A stretch of DNA of 64,000 nt from Nioella sp. MMSF_3534 (lineage in GTDB: Bacteria > Pseudomonadota > Alphaproteobacteria > Rhodobacterales > Rhodobacteraceae): the NCBI RefSeq assembly GCF_030732985.1, contig NZ_JASHJX010000001.1, positions 1 to 64,000 of the forward strand. The letters are read 5' to 3'. Position 1 is the first letter of the stretch. Each line of letters starts with the position of its first letter. Shown here in pieces: positions 34,460-44,164 of this stretch. The notes beneath the pieces are model-generated. The model was not told the DNA's origin and made no database searches. It was given only the letters and a program-made list of their open reading frames with translations. The position numbers and the translations under genes are program-made.

Positions 34460-37400
34460 TCAGCGGGCTCCGGTGGCGGGCGGCGAAAGATTTCCCGGAA
34501 GATGCCGGGGGTGAGCACCGAAAGCGGGTTGACCGACACGCTGCTGTCCTCGGGCGTGCCCGTCAGGCGGTAGGTGAAGCCGAACAACCCTTCACGGCGC
34601 GGGCTGAATAACCCGCCCACGAGCCCGTTGACCATATATAAAGGCGACACGACGCCCTCGAAATCATAGTAGCGCGCGCGCAGGTCATAGGTGCCGTCCA
34701 GCGACAGCCCCATCGACGGCCCGAGCGCCGTACCCTCCTGGATGACAAGCGCGTCCGGCGACAGGGTAAAGGCCGCGCGCACCTCGCCCAGGCCGATGCC
34801 TTCGCCGGTGACCATCTGTTCCAGAAGTCCCACGACGGAAATGGCCGAAAGCAGTTCGGCAAAGGCGGGCGCATTGCGCAAGCGGGGGTTGTCGATGGTC
34901 AGAAGGCCGGAATAGTTGCCCTCTCCCGGACGGGGGCGCAGGATCAGGTCCATCGCGCCGCCATAGGCGTTCTGATAGATGCCCGCCGCGCGCAGCACCG
35001 CGCCGCCATCGTCGGAGCGCAGGCGCAGGGCGGTGCCGTTTGCCTCGCTCAGCACCGTGCCGCTGACCGGCACCGCGCCCCCCATCAACCCGCGAAAATC
35101 GCCGCTGACCGAGGTGCCTGACAGCTCCGTGCGCAGATTGGTCAGGAAGATGCTGTCGGTGATCTCCAGCCGGTCGAGCAGGATATTGAGCGGCAGGGCC
35201 TGGCCGGTTCCCGCGCCACCCGAGGGCAGGCCGCGCAGGTCCACCGTGCCGCCCGTGACGTTGATCTGAGGTGTGCGCCCCGCGCCCCGGGAGACCAGCG
35301 CGCCGGTGATGTCGAGCCAGTCGGACAGCGACAGGCGGGTGATTTCCAGCCGCTCGAATTGCTGCTCGTCGCTGATCTGCACGGCCCCCGCCAGCGTCAA
35401 CCCGTTGCCGGCAATCTCCAGTCTCGGAACATCCGGCGCGTCGCCCAGAATCAGATCGGCCTCCAACCGGCCGGTGCTGGCTGCGGGAAGGGACCAGCCG
35501 AGCGACGGCACGCTCATCGCAAGCCCGGCCAGATCGGAGCTGACGGACAGGCGCGGCGGTTCCCCCCGGTCAAGCGCGAGGTCGAACCGCGCCTCGCCCT
35601 GCCCGCGCAGCATGCCGTCCGGCAGGATCACCCCGAACTGCGCAAGGGCGTCGGGCGTCAGGGTCGCGGTGCCGCGCACGGAGCTGGCCGGGGTGCTGTC
35701 TGGTCCAAGCGCCCGACGCCAGGTGGCATTGGCGCGCAGCCCGTCCAGCCGGGCAGGTCCGCCGATGGCCAGGGTGTCATTGTCGGCGGTGATGTTCAGC
35801 GCGGCGGCCCGCAAGTCCTGTCCGGGCACCAACTGGTCGGAGCGGACATTGCGCAGGGTGCCTCCGATCCGGAAGGTCACATCCTGCGGCATGATCCGGG
35901 GCCGCATCTCCATCGCCAGTGATACGTCCAGATTGGCCCGCCCGCTGGCGACCATGCCCGGATCATAGGGAAACTGGTCGAGCAGGTTGAACGGATCGGC
36001 CCCGATCAGTGTCAGGACCGAAGAAATCGGCCCGCCGATCTGCAGATCGAAACTGGCCGGAGAATAGGCAACGCGGGTGTCGTCGATGCGCATCAGGCTG
36101 CCCGCGAGATCCAGCCGCCCGCCATTGGGTGCGGTGACATGGCCCTCGTGCAGCGCAAGGGAAAGGACGTTGCGCGAAATATCCATATAGCCGCGTCCCT
36201 GCTGGATCGGGGCCATGTCGCGTATGGCGCGGACCTCGGCCCCTTCGAAATCGAAGGTCAGGCCGAATTGCGGGTCGGTTTGCGGCGCAATGCGCAGCGC
36301 GGCGTGGATATTTCCCAGACTGCCGGAAATGACATTCTCGGTCAGCCAGTCGCGGGTATTGGGAATTTGCGCCACCGGCCAGAGCGGCACCACCCGCTGC
36401 GCGTCAAGCTGGGGGATCTCGGCATCCAGCCGAACCGCCAACCCCGTCTCCTGTGCCGCGACGCGGCCTCGCGCGGTCAGGTGCAACCCCTCGTCAAAGA
36501 GCACCGCCTGTCCGAAATCCATGGCAACGAAGGGAAACAGCTGCAACCGCATATCCAGAGCACCACCCGCGAAGCTGACGGGGGCCTCGAACAGGCCCGG
36601 CGGATCGGCGGTGATCTGGCTGAGCTGCAACTGAGACACATAGACCGGCCCGTCCAGCAGCGTGGCATGGCCGGTGATCCGGGCCGATAGTGCCGGGGCG
36701 TCGAGGGTGAAGTCCTCGATCCACATGCGGGCGTCGCCGGCATTGTAGTCGAAGGACAGGTTCAGGCCGTTCAGGGGCAAGGGATCGACAGCCCCGCCGG
36801 GGGACACGTGGCCCGCACCGACCGCTAGCGTTCCCGACAGCGTGCCGACCGAGGCGTCATCGAACAGAACCGTGGACAGCCGCCCGGACATCGGGGCCTC
36901 GACCAGGGTCAGCCAGGTCAGCGCGTCCGAGACGCGGGCAATATCGGCGCTTTGCAGATTGCTGAACGCGCCGGTGAATTCGGTCTCGCCCAGTTCGGCG
37001 CGGCGGGTGAAGGTCAGCTCGATCGCGCCGCCCTCGCTGCCGTCCAACTGCCCGGCCACCGACAGGACCAGCGCTTCGCCTTCGGGCACAAGGGCAAGCG
37101 TGGCGCCGGTGATCCGCGTGGTGTCGCCGCTGCGCATGTCGTCGATCACCAGCGTAATGTCTTCGCCGACCACCCTGACCAGCCGGGAAAACACCGTCTG
37201 CTGGAACATCCGGTCGATGCCCGCAAGGGTCTGGGCCAGGTCGCGGGCCTCGCCGGTTTCCGCCCCGGTGAAGGCAAGATCGAAGCTGCCATCCGCATCG
37301 CGCCGGATGCGCAGGCCCGCCCCTCCGACCGAGACCTGCCGCGGACGCATCTCGCCGCGCAGGGCAGCGGCGCGGTCCAGTTCCACCTGTAGCACCGGGA

Positions 37401-37719
37401 AAACAACGCGCGGGCGATCCCCGTCGCTGAGCTGCATTTCGGTAAAGCGGATTCGCGGCTGCAAGGTGCCGCGTGACAGCGACAGGCCGATCTCGCCCAC
37501 GGTGATCTGCCCGCCGGGCATGGAGGCATCCAGCGCCGCCTCGATCCTGACGCGGGACCATTCGGGCAACGGCACTGCGCGTCCATTCGGCGGAAAGGCC
37601 AGAAACAGGATACCGGCCGCCAGAAGCAGGACCAGCAGCGCCAGCCCACGCAGGATCCAGCGCAGCGGGCCTCGTCGCCTGCGGCGGCGCGGCTCTGGGT
37701 CTGGGCCGGTGTCTGACAT
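34456..37719 (-). CDS. AsmA/YhdP-like inner-membrane-anchored protein
   Basis: A 1087-residue protein of the YhdP/TamB/AsmA superfamily. It has a basic N-terminus ([15 protein letters not shown]), a single membrane helix at about 25-45 and a very long periplasmic part rich in beta strands and repeats of GTL-, DLAGS- and ITGA-type segments. The C-terminal region matches the AsmA-like domain ([31 protein letters not shown]). Members are thought to bridge inner and outer membranes and move phospholipids. It is translated just before queA with a 4-base overlap, and diverges from bcp. Confidence 0.85.
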   Translation of the reverse strand: MSDTGPDPEPRRRRRRGPLRWILRGLALLVLLLAAGILFLAFPPNGRAVPLPEWSRVRIEAALDASMPGGQITVGEIGLSLSRGTLQPRIRFTEMQLSDGDRPRVVFPVLQVELDRAAALRGEMRPRQVSVGGAGLRIRRDADGSFDLAFTGAETGEARDLAQTLAGIDRMFQQTVFSRLVRVVGEDITLVIDDMRSGDTTRITGATLALVPEGEALVLSVAGQLDGSEGGAIELTFTRRAELGETEFTGAFSNLQSADIARVSDALTWLTLVEAPMSGRLSTVLFDDASVGTLSGTLAVGAGHVSPGGAVDPLPLNGLNLSFDYNAGDARMWIEDFTLDAPALSARITGHATLLDGPVYVSQLQLSQITADPPGLFEAPVSFAGGALDMRLQLFPFVAMDFGQAVLFDEGLHLTARGRVAAQETGLAVRLDAEIPQLDAQRVVPLWPVAQIPNTRDWLTENVISGSLGNIHAALRIAPQTDPQFGLTFDFEGAEVRAIRDMAPIQQGRGYMDISRNVLSLALHEGHVTAPNGGRLDLAGSLMRIDDTRVAYSPASFDLQIGGPISSVLTLIGADPFNLLDQFPYDPGMVASGRANLDVSLAMEMRPRIMPQDVTFRIGGTLRNVRSDQLVPGQDLRAAALNITADNDTLAIGGPARLDGLRANATWRRALGPDSTPASSVRGTATLTPDALAQFGVILPDGMLRGQGEARFDLALDRGEPPRLSVSSDLAGLAMSVPSLGWSLPAASTGRLEADLILGDAPDVPRLEIAGNGLTLAGAVQISDEQQFERLEITRLSLSDWLDITGALVSRGAGRTPQINVTGGTVDLRGLPSGGAGTGQALPLNILLDRLEITDSIFLTNLRTELSGTSVSGDFRGLMGGAVPVSGTVLSEANGTALRLRSDDGGAVLRAAGIYQNAYGGAMDLILRPRPGEGNYSGLLTIDNPRLRNAPAFAELLSAISVVGLLEQMVTGEGIGLGEVRAAFTLSPDALVIQEGTALGPSMGLSLDGTYDLRARYYDFEGVVSPLYMVNGLVGGLFSPRREGLFGFTYRLTGTPEDSSVSVNPLSVLTPGIFREIFRRPPPEPAE

Positions 37720-37840
37720 GAGTTCTGCGCGCTCGATCTGCCGGAGGATTTCGGTCGGTTTCAGGGTTTATCTTCGCCGGATTTATCCTAGCTTGCAAAT
37801 CGCCGATAGCAGATTCCCGCCGATGAACAAGGAGAGACCG

Positions 37841-38302
37841 ATGATCGACGCAGGCCAGACCGCCCCGGATTTCACCCTTCCCCGCGATGGCGGGACCGAC
37901 GTGACCCTGTCCTCGCTGAAAGGCGGCCCGGTCGTGCTGTATTTCTACCCGCGCGACGATACGCCCGGCTGCACCACGGAAGCCAATGACTTCACCGCCA
38001 TGCTGCCGGAGTTTACCGCCGCAGGGGCCACGGTGATCGGGGTTTCCAAGGACACGGTCGCAAAGCACGAGAAATTCATCGCCAAGCATGATCTGGGCGT
38101 GATCCTGGTCTCGGATGCCGAGGGGGATCTGTGCGAGACCTATGGCACCTGGGTCGAAAAGAACATGTATGGCAAGAAGAGCATGGGCATCCAGCGCGCG
38201 ACGGTGCTGATTGATGCAGAGGGCGTGGTGGCCCGCGTCTGGCCCAAGGTCAAGGTGGCCGGTCACGCCGCCGAAGTGCTGGAGGCGGTGAAGGCGCTGT
38301 GA
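37841..38302 (+). CDS. bcp: Peroxiredoxin Bcp/PrxQ family
   Basis: A thiol peroxidase that reduces hydroperoxides, cytoplasmic, 153 residues. The peroxidatic Cys44 lies in DDTPGCTTEA. The resolving cysteine of E. coli Bcp five residues later is replaced by Asn49; the only other cysteine is Cys98 (DLCETYG), so the enzyme works either as a 1-Cys type or with Cys98. GGAGAG precedes the ATG at 37841. The stop overlaps the GTG of the downstream DUF455 gene, indicating an operon with that ferritin-like protein. Confidence 0.93.
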   Translation: MIDAGQTAPDFTLPRDGGTDVTLSSLKGGPVVLYFYPRDDTPGCTTEANDFTAMLPEFTAAGATVIGVSKDTVAKHEKFIAKHDLGVILVSDAEGDLCETYGTWVEKNMYGKKSMGIQRATVLIDAEGVVARVWPKVKVAGHAAEVLEAVKAL

Positions 38303-39138
38303 CCTCCCTGACGCTGACGGAGATGGCGACGGCGGTTCTGGAAACCGCCGATGCCGCAGAGAAAACGACACTCAGCCGCCGCTACGCCGCCCGGTGGTTT
38401 GCCGCGCGTCGCGGTGAGGCCCCCGAGATCGCCATCGGCACCGCCAGCCCGCCCCTGCGCCCTGCCCGGCCCGCGAAGCCAGAACTTCTGGACCCGCGCG
38501 ACGTGCCCCGCCGACGGCCCGGCAGCCCCGAGGGGCGCAAGGCGCTGCTGCATGCGGTTGCGCATATCGAGCTGAATGCCGTCGACCTGCATTGGGACAT
38601 TATCGCCCGCTTTGGGGGCCGGGTGCGGATGCCCATGGGGTTCTATGACGATTGGGTCAAATCCGCGGACGAGGAATCGAAGCATTTCCAGCTGGTCAGT
38701 GCCTGTCTGGAAACCATGGGAAGCCAGTATGGCGACCTTGCCGCCCATGCGGGCATGTGGCGGGCGGCAGAGGACACCGCCGAGGATATCATGGGCCGGC
38801 TTGCCGTGGTGCCCATGGTGCTGGAAGCACGCGGGTTGGACGTGACACCGGGCATGATCGAGCTCTTCCGCAAGGCGGGCGATGACGCGGCCCGGCAGGC
38901 CGTTGCGGCGCTGGAGGTCATCTATGCGGAAGAAGTGCATCACGTGGCCTATGGCTCCAAATGGTTCCATTTTCTGTGCGGACGTGAAGATATCGACCCG
39001 AAGGACGCGTTTCACCGGCTGGTCCGCACCTATTTCCACGGGGCGCTAAAACCCCCGTTCAACGAGGAAAAACGGGCAGAGGCCGGGTTGCCACCCGATT
39101 TCTACTGGCCATTGTCTGAGACCGGTTCGGTCGGCTGA
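38299..39138 (+). CDS. DUF455 ferritin-like protein
   Basis: A 279-residue protein of the DUF455 family, which has a ferritin-like four-helix fold. The central region carries several Glu-x2-His type pairs suited to a di-metal site (AHIELNAVDLHWD about 89-101, DEESKHFQL near 125, and EVIYAEEVHHVAYG near 211). Relatives are linked to hydroxylation or iron handling, but no substrate is known. The GTG start at 38299 overlaps the bcp stop codon (GTGA), so coupling with a peroxiredoxin suggests a role in oxidative or metal stress. Confidence 0.83.
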   Translation: MTSLTLTEMATAVLETADAAEKTTLSRRYAARWFAARRGEAPEIAIGTASPPLRPARPAKPELLDPRDVPRRRPGSPEGRKALLHAVAHIELNAVDLHWDIIARFGGRVRMPMGFYDDWVKSADEESKHFQLVSACLETMGSQYGDLAAHAGMWRAAEDTAEDIMGRLAVVPMVLEARGLDVTPGMIELFRKAGDDAARQAVAALEVIYAEEVHHVAYGSKWFHFLCGREDIDPKDAFHRLVRTYFHGALKPPFNEEKRAEAGLPPDFYWPLSETGSVG

Positions 39139-39291
39139 CCCTGCGGGAATGGGCAAAAACCTGCCAAAAACCGGCGAATAGGCCCGTTTATCCACAGCCG
39201 GGCAGAAAAAGGTTTGAGCCTCGCGGGGCTTTCCCCTAATCCCTAGTTTACCGGTGCGGCGGGTTGTGGGGACAGGACGGCGCGCAGGGCA

Positions 39292-40659
39292 ATGACAAGG
39301 GTAATGGGGCACAGCGACGTGAAGACACGCCTGACCGACCGTTTCAACGGTGCGCTGGAACGGTATTTGCCGGAACAGCGGCTATTCCTGAAATCAGACC
39401 AGGGCATGCGCTATGTGCGTCTGCGGCCTGCGACGCAAGCGATCATGCTGACGGGAAGTTCGCTTTTCGTTGGCTGGACGGTGATCGTCACGGCCATCTT
39501 CCTGATCGACTCCATCAGCGCGGGCGGGGTCCGCGAACAGGCGGAACGGGCGCAGGTCGCCTATGAACAGCGCCTGAATGCCATGTCCGAGGAACGTGAT
39601 GCGCGCGCGTCGGAGGCGCAGGCCAGCCAGGAACGGTTCTCGGTCGCCATGGGGGAAGTGTCTGCGATGCAGTCGCGCCTGCTGGCCTCCGAGGAACGCC
39701 GCCGCGAACTGGAAACCGCCGTTGAAGTGATCCAGACCACCTTGCGCCGGGTCATGACGGAACGCGACGACGCCCGCGCACAGACCGCCGCCCTGCTGGC
39801 CGAGATCGAGGCCGAAAACGGCTCGGTTCAGACGGCCGCCGGCAGGCAGCGGGAACTGGAACGGACGCTGGAATACCTGACCATGGCGCTTGCCCGCGCC
39901 GCCGATCAGCGCGATGACGCGGTCGAGATCGCGGAAGATGCCGAAGCGGAAATCGACGAGTTGGAATTCACCCAGGCCCTCGCCGATGAACGTAACGAGC
40001 GGATTTTCGCGCAGCTTGAAGACGCCGTGGAAATGTCGATGGCGCCGCTTGACCGGATGTTCTCGGCCGCGGGTCTGTCAACCGAGGATCTGGTGAACCA
40101 GATGCGCGCCAGCTACGATGGCCAGGGCGGCCCGCTGATGCCGATCACCATGTCGACCCGCGGCGAAGACCCGGATTCCGCCTCGCTGCGCGCCAACGAG
40201 GTTCTGGCGCAGCTCGACAGCCTCAACCTTCACCGTATGGTCGCGGAAAGACTGCCTTTTTCCCGGCCCGTCTTTGCCAGCTACCGGCTAAGCTCGCCCT
40301 TCGGATATCGCCGCGACCCGTTCAATGGTGGCAGCCGCCTGCATTCCGGTGTCGATATGGCGGGCCCCACCGGCACCCCGATTCACGCCACCGGCGACGG
40401 CGTTGTCAGCTTCGCCGGACGACAGAGCGGCTACGGCAATATCATCGTCATCCAGCACGCCTTTGGCTTCGAGACCCGCTATGCACATTTGCACCGGATC
40501 CGGGTGACCGAGGGCCAAAGGGTCTCGCGCGGGGATCGCATAGGTGATATGGGAAGCACCGGACGGTCGACGGGGCCCCATCTCCACTATGAGGTTCGCA
40601 CCGGTGATACGCCCCGAAACCCCATGAACTACATCACGGCAGGTAGAGATGTTTTCTAA
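39292..40659 (+). CDS. Membrane-anchored coiled-coil M23 peptidase (LmdC-like)
   Basis: A 455-residue inner-membrane protein. Residues 1-50 are cytoplasmic, 52-76 one membrane helix (IMLTGSSLFVGWTVIVTAIFLI), 78-240 a long coiled coil, and 335-450 a LytM/M23 domain. The zinc ligands are visible as H351-SGV-D355 and H430-L-H432. It would cleave or activate cleavage of peptidoglycan in the periplasm. Its last 11 bases overlap the bactofilin gene. This arrangement matches the BacA-LmdC pair of Hyphomonas, where a bactofilin positions an M23 hydrolase. The start is uncertain; an in-frame ATG at 39304 is also possible. Confidence 0.88.
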   Translation: MTRVMGHSDVKTRLTDRFNGALERYLPEQRLFLKSDQGMRYVRLRPATQAIMLTGSSLFVGWTVIVTAIFLIDSISAGGVREQAERAQVAYEQRLNAMSEERDARASEAQASQERFSVAMGEVSAMQSRLLASEERRRELETAVEVIQTTLRRVMTERDDARAQTAALLAEIEAENGSVQTAAGRQRELERTLEYLTMALARAADQRDDAVEIAEDAEAEIDELEFTQALADERNERIFAQLEDAVEMSMAPLDRMFSAAGLSTEDLVNQMRASYDGQGGPLMPITMSTRGEDPDSASLRANEVLAQLDSLNLHRMVAERLPFSRPVFASYRLSSPFGYRRDPFNGGSRLHSGVDMAGPTGTPIHATGDGVVSFAGRQSGYGNIIVIQHAFGFETRYAHLHRIRVTEGQRVSRGDRIGDMGSTGRSTGPHLHYEVRTGDTPRNPMNYITAGRDVF

Positions 40660-41188
40660 GTCAAAAATCAATGAACCCGGTCCCAAACAGGCTGGCGCCG
40701 CTGATAGCAAACCCGAAACCGGGGCAGATGCCCCCAAGGCAGGATCCTCGGACAAAAGCTCAATGCCCCTAACCTCGAACAAGCCCAAACCGCCCGCATC
40801 CTTGCTCAGCTCTGACCTGACGATCACCGGCAATCTGCGCACCACCGGTGACATCCAGGTGGAAGGCACCGTGCATGGCGACATCCGCGCGCATCTGCTG
40901 ACGGTTGGCGAAGGCGCCACCATCGAGGGCGAAATCGTTGCCGATGACATCGTCGTGACGGGCCGCGTCGTGGGCCGTGTCCGTGGCCTGAAAGTGCGCC
41001 TGACCGCGACCGCGAAGGTCGAGGGTGACATCATCCACAAGACCATCGCCATCGAAAGCGGCGCCCATTTCGAAGGCTCCGTGCAGCGTCAGGAAGATCC
41101 GCTGTCCAATGGCGGCGGCGCCAAGCGCCCTGCCCCGGCAGCCGCAGCGCCCAAGCCCGCGGCCAGCAACGGTACCGCAGAAGCCTGA
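40649..41188 (+). CDS. Bactofilin (polymer-forming cytoskeletal protein)
   Basis: A 179-residue bactofilin. The N-terminal 50 residues and the last 35 (KRPAPAAAAPKPAA) are disordered and rich in Pro, Lys and Ala. The central 60-150 is the DUF583 right-handed beta-helix (SDLTITGNLRTTGDIQVEGTV, then repeats of six-residue turns). Bactofilins polymerise without nucleotide and attach to the membrane. It overlaps the M23 peptidase gene by 11 bases and is followed by a strong terminator, so the two form an operon. A role in placing local cell-wall growth is the best inference. Confidence 0.92.
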   Translation: MFSKSKINEPGPKQAGAADSKPETGADAPKAGSSDKSSMPLTSNKPKPPASLLSSDLTITGNLRTTGDIQVEGTVHGDIRAHLLTVGEGATIEGEIVADDIVVTGRVVGRVRGLKVRLTATAKVEGDIIHKTIAIESGAHFEGSVQRQEDPLSNGGGAKRPAPAAAAPKPAASNGTAEA

Positions 41189-41215
41189 TCCTTTCCGGCT
41201 GACGGCAGTTCATGG

Positions 41216-41242
41216 CGGCCCCGATCTTTCGGGGCCGTTTTC
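41216..41242 (+). terminator. Intrinsic terminator of the M23-bactofilin operon
   Basis: CGGCCCCGA (41216-41224) pairs with TCGGGGCCG (41229-41237) around TCTT, followed by four T (41238-41241). Confidence 0.85.
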
Positions 41243-41253
41243 GTATCTGCGCC

Positions 41254-42045
41254 TCAGCCGTGCTCCAGCGCTCGACGGTAGATATGCCAGCTGGCATGGC
41301 CCAGAACCGGCAGCGCGATGAACAGGCCCAGAAGGGCCGGGATCATTGCCGCAAAGGTCAGCACCGAAATGGTCACGCCCCAGGCGATCATGACCCCGGG
41401 ATTGCGTTTGACGACCGCGATCGAGGTCAGCATCGCGGTGACGAAATCCAGTTCCTTGTCCAGCAGCAGCGGCAGCGAAATCGCGGTCAGGCAAAACAGG
41501 ACAAAGGCGAACGCCGCCCCGAATGCGGTGCCGACCAGCAGCATCAACAGACCTTCGGGCTGAAGCAGATAGGCATAGCTGGAGCTGACATTCATCAGAA
41601 CCGATGGCCCCATGAACAGCGCGAACAGCATATGGGCAAAGAAGGACCAGAACAGGAAATAGACGATGATCACCCAGGACATCAGGGGCAATTGCCGAAG
41701 GCGCTGACGCCAGACCACGCCGAAGATGTCATTGCGGCGGAAATCGGTGTCGCCCTGTTCCAGCCGGTGCGAGACCTCGTAAAGCCCCACGGCAAGGAAC
41801 GGCGCGATCAGGGGGAAGCCCACGGTGATCGGCAGAGACAGCCAGATCTGCTCGGTCACGAAAAAGAGGATATAGAGCAGCCAGCCGCCGATCACATAGA
41901 TATGGGCAAAGAACAGCCCCATCATCGGCTTGCGGCGGAAATCCTGCCACCCGGCGCGCAGCGCGTAGCCGATATCGCCCATCTCCATCTGCCGGACCTC
42001 CGGCACTTTCGACGCTTCGGGCAATGCCTGACTTGTGTCACTCAT
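41254..42045 (-). CDS. DUF2189 domain integral membrane protein
   Basis: A 263-residue inner-membrane protein with about six helices. It has the DUF2189 hallmarks: an N-terminal MGDIGYALRAGWQDFRRKP segment, VGGWLLYILFF-type helix, and FPLIAPFLAVGLYEVSHRLEQG in the middle. A GGGAGGATTT site precedes the ATG at 42045; a GTG immediately upstream gives one more residue and is less likely. The function of the family is unknown; distant relatives are annotated as putative cytochrome c oxidase-associated. Convergent with bactofilin across a terminator. Confidence 0.85.
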   Translation of the reverse strand: MSDTSQALPEASKVPEVRQMEMGDIGYALRAGWQDFRRKPMMGLFFAHIYVIGGWLLYILFFVTEQIWLSLPITVGFPLIAPFLAVGLYEVSHRLEQGDTDFRRNDIFGVVWRQRLRQLPLMSWVIIVYFLFWSFFAHMLFALFMGPSVLMNVSSSYAYLLQPEGLLMLLVGTAFGAAFAFVLFCLTAISLPLLLDKELDFVTAMLTSIAVVKRNPGVMIAWGVTISVLTFAAMIPALLGLFIALPVLGHASWHIYRRALEHG

Positions 42046-42119
42046 CACGAAATCCTCCCTCGCCGAAATGCTAAGGGAGGATGCTTGACCGTGCCAAGGG
42101 AAATCTGATCTCTCCGGCC

Positions 42120-42845
42120 CTACTGCGTTGCCGGAAAGGGCGCACCGCCGCGCACCGCAGCCAGTGCAGGGCCGACCGCGCCCATGCCCCCGTGGCGTTC
42201 CAGCCAGTCCAGAACCTCGCAGGCCGCCATCGGGTAGAGGGTGGCGAACTCCTCTCCTGCCCGGCGCCGCCAGTCGCGGGCAAGCACCGGCAGGTCACCA
42301 TCGGAAGACATCAGGCATCCAAGCGTTCCGTCTTCGGTCTCTGTCAGATAGCGCATGTCCCGTGAGAGGATGACCGCCAGACCTTCGTCAAACCAGGCTG
42401 GCAAAGCATTCTGCATCTGTGCCCAGGGGCCGATCCTGCGATGAATCGCGATATGGGCCAGCTCGTGGCTGAGGATCTCGACATTTCGCCCCGGTGGACC
42501 GACGAGGATGAACACCGCCCCAAAGGCGCGCGCCCAGGCCCCCTGCCCGTCCATACGGGTATCGCATTGGGGGCTGTGACAGATCAGGATTTCAGGGTCG
42601 ACCTGCAAGGGCCCCAGAGCGGTCTGAACGCGGGCCTGAGCCGCATCGATCATGTCCAGAATGCGCGCCGTTTCCGCGTCGGGCGCATCTCGTTCCAGGT
42701 AGACAGTTGGGGCGATCCGCTCAAAACCATAGCAGGCCGGGCACATCCAGGCTGCCGCGGGCGGCAAAAACAGCGTCACCCCCAAAAGGATCAGCCCGAC
42801 ACACACAGATGAAACCAGAAAGAGACGGCGGAAAAACCGGGACAT
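42120..42845 (-). CDS. Putative secreted zinc metallopeptidase (HExxH)
   Basis: A 241-residue protein with an N-terminal hydrophobic segment (about 7-32) ending in AAAW, so exported or membrane-anchored. It has a gluzincin-like HELAH (His127-Glu128-x2-His131) and a downstream Glu154 in WFDEGLAV, the pattern HExxH-x22-E. Two cysteine pairs (CPAC near 35 and 38, and others later) may form disulfides. Many relatives are called basic secretory protein-like or M1-like, but I cannot place it in a family. No ribosome-binding site is obvious. Confidence 0.6.
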   Translation of the reverse strand: MSRFFRRLFLVSSVCVGLILLGVTLFLPPAAAWMCPACYGFERIAPTVYLERDAPDAETARILDMIDAAQARVQTALGPLQVDPEILICHSPQCDTRMDGQGAWARAFGAVFILVGPPGRNVEILSHELAHIAIHRRIGPWAQMQNALPAWFDEGLAVILSRDMRYLTETEDGTLGCLMSSDGDLPVLARDWRRRAGEEFATLYPMAACEVLDWLERHGGMGAVGPALAAVRGGAPFPATQ

Positions 42846-42949
42846 GACTCAACCAATGAACACAGCACCAGATAAAACAATAGGCTACCGGGGCCGCCCA
42901 TCACAAGGCTGCTGCGTCAACCGGTACTGTTGGATCTCGTCTTTACCGC

Positions 42950-44077
42950 TCAGTCCTCGGACTGCGCTTCGGCGCGGGTCTTGCCAGAGACGTCCATCGC
43001 CAGAACGCTGGCCATCAGCCCGTCAAGATCGCCATCGAGAACGCCTTGCGTGTCCGAGGTCTCGTAGCCCGTGCGCAGGTCCTTAACCATCTGGTAGGGC
43101 TGCAGAACATAAGACCGGATCTGGTTGCCCCAACCCGCATCGCCCTTGTTCTCATGGGCCTCGTTGATGGCGGCATTGCGGCGGTCCAGTTCCTGCTGGT
43201 AGAGCCGCGATTTCAGCGCCTTCATGGCGATATCGCGGTTCTGGTGCTGCGATTTCTCGGAACTGGTCACAACGATCCCGGTCGGGATGTGGGTGATCCG
43301 CACCGCCGAATCCGTCGTGTTCACGTGCTGACCGCCCGCGCCCGACGACCGGTAGGTGTCGATACGGATGTCCGACGGGTTCACCTCGATCTCGATATTG
43401 TCGTCCACGACCGGGTAAACCCAGACCGAGCTGAAGGACGTATGCCGACGGGCGGCGCTGTCATAGGGGCTGATCCGCACCAGACGATGCACGCCCGATT
43501 CCGATTTCAGCCAGCCATAGGCGTTGTGGCCGGAAATCTTGTAGGTGGCGGATTTGATGCCTGCCTCTTCGCCCGCGCTTTCGGACTGAAGCTCCACATC
43601 ATAGCCCTTTTTCTCGGCCCACCGGACATACATCCGCGCCAGAATGGACGCCCAGTCACAGCTTTCGGTGCCACCGGCGCCAGAGTTGATTTCAAGGAAG
43701 GTGTCATTGCTGTCAGCCTCACCGTCCAGCAGCGCCTCCAGCTCCTTCGCGGCGGCGGTCTTGACCAACTCGGCAAGCGCTTCCTCGGCCTCGGCGATCA
43801 CCTCCTGATCGTCCTCCATCTCGCCAAGCTCGATCAGTTCGACATTGTCGTTCAGCCCGGTCTCGATGGCTTTGTACGTGCCCATCTTGTCGACCAGCAA
43901 TTGCCGATCGCGCATCAGCTTCTGCGCCTTTTCCGGGTCGTTCCACAGGTCCGGGTCCTCGACGCGGGCGTTGAATTCCTCCAACCGGTGCGGGGCCGTC
44001 TCAAGGTCCATCCGCTGGCCCAGAAGGGTCAGGGATTTGCGGATTTTCTCGATATGGCTTTGGGTTTCGGCCCGCAT
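42950..44077 (-). CDS. prfB: Peptide chain release factor 2
   Basis: Terminates translation at UGA and UAA. The 375-residue protein has the peptidyl-hydrolysis motif [10 protein letters not shown]. The decoding region reads [16 protein letters not shown], where the RF2 SPF tripeptide is replaced by SPY; I believe this is usual in alphaproteobacteria. It is one continuous frame with no in-frame UGA near codon 25, so the E. coli-type programmed +1 frameshift is absent. It lies downstream of the PBP1A gene on the same strand. Confidence 0.96.
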   Translation of the reverse strand: MRAETQSHIEKIRKSLTLLGQRMDLETAPHRLEEFNARVEDPDLWNDPEKAQKLMRDRQLLVDKMGTYKAIETGLNDNVELIELGEMEDDQEVIAEAEEALAELVKTAAAKELEALLDGEADSNDTFLEINSGAGGTESCDWASILARMYVRWAEKKGYDVELQSESAGEEAGIKSATYKISGHNAYGWLKSESGVHRLVRISPYDSAARRHTSFSSVWVYPVVDDNIEIEVNPSDIRIDTYRSSGAGGQHVNTTDSAVRITHIPTGIVVTSSEKSQHQNRDIAMKALKSRLYQQELDRRNAAINEAHENKGDAGWGNQIRSYVLQPYQMVKDLRTGYETSDTQGVLDGDLDGLMASVLAMDVSGKTRAEAQSED

Positions 44078-44164
44078 GGTCTGCTCGCTCGGCTCTGGAA
44101 TGGGTTGTCACAGGGATGTAGACCAGCCCCCGCGCCGCTGCAAGCGGGCAAGGGCCGGTGGCGG

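Noticed and set aside
36842-37840. A 333-codon N-terminal extension of bcp
   Set aside because: The upstream open frame is antisense to the AsmA-like gene. The true start at 37841 has GGAGAG and matches the family N-terminus.
42950-44077. Programmed frameshift in prfB
   Set aside because: The E. coli-type UGA with an upstream Shine-Dalgarno-like slip site near codon 25 is absent. The gene is one unbroken frame of normal length.
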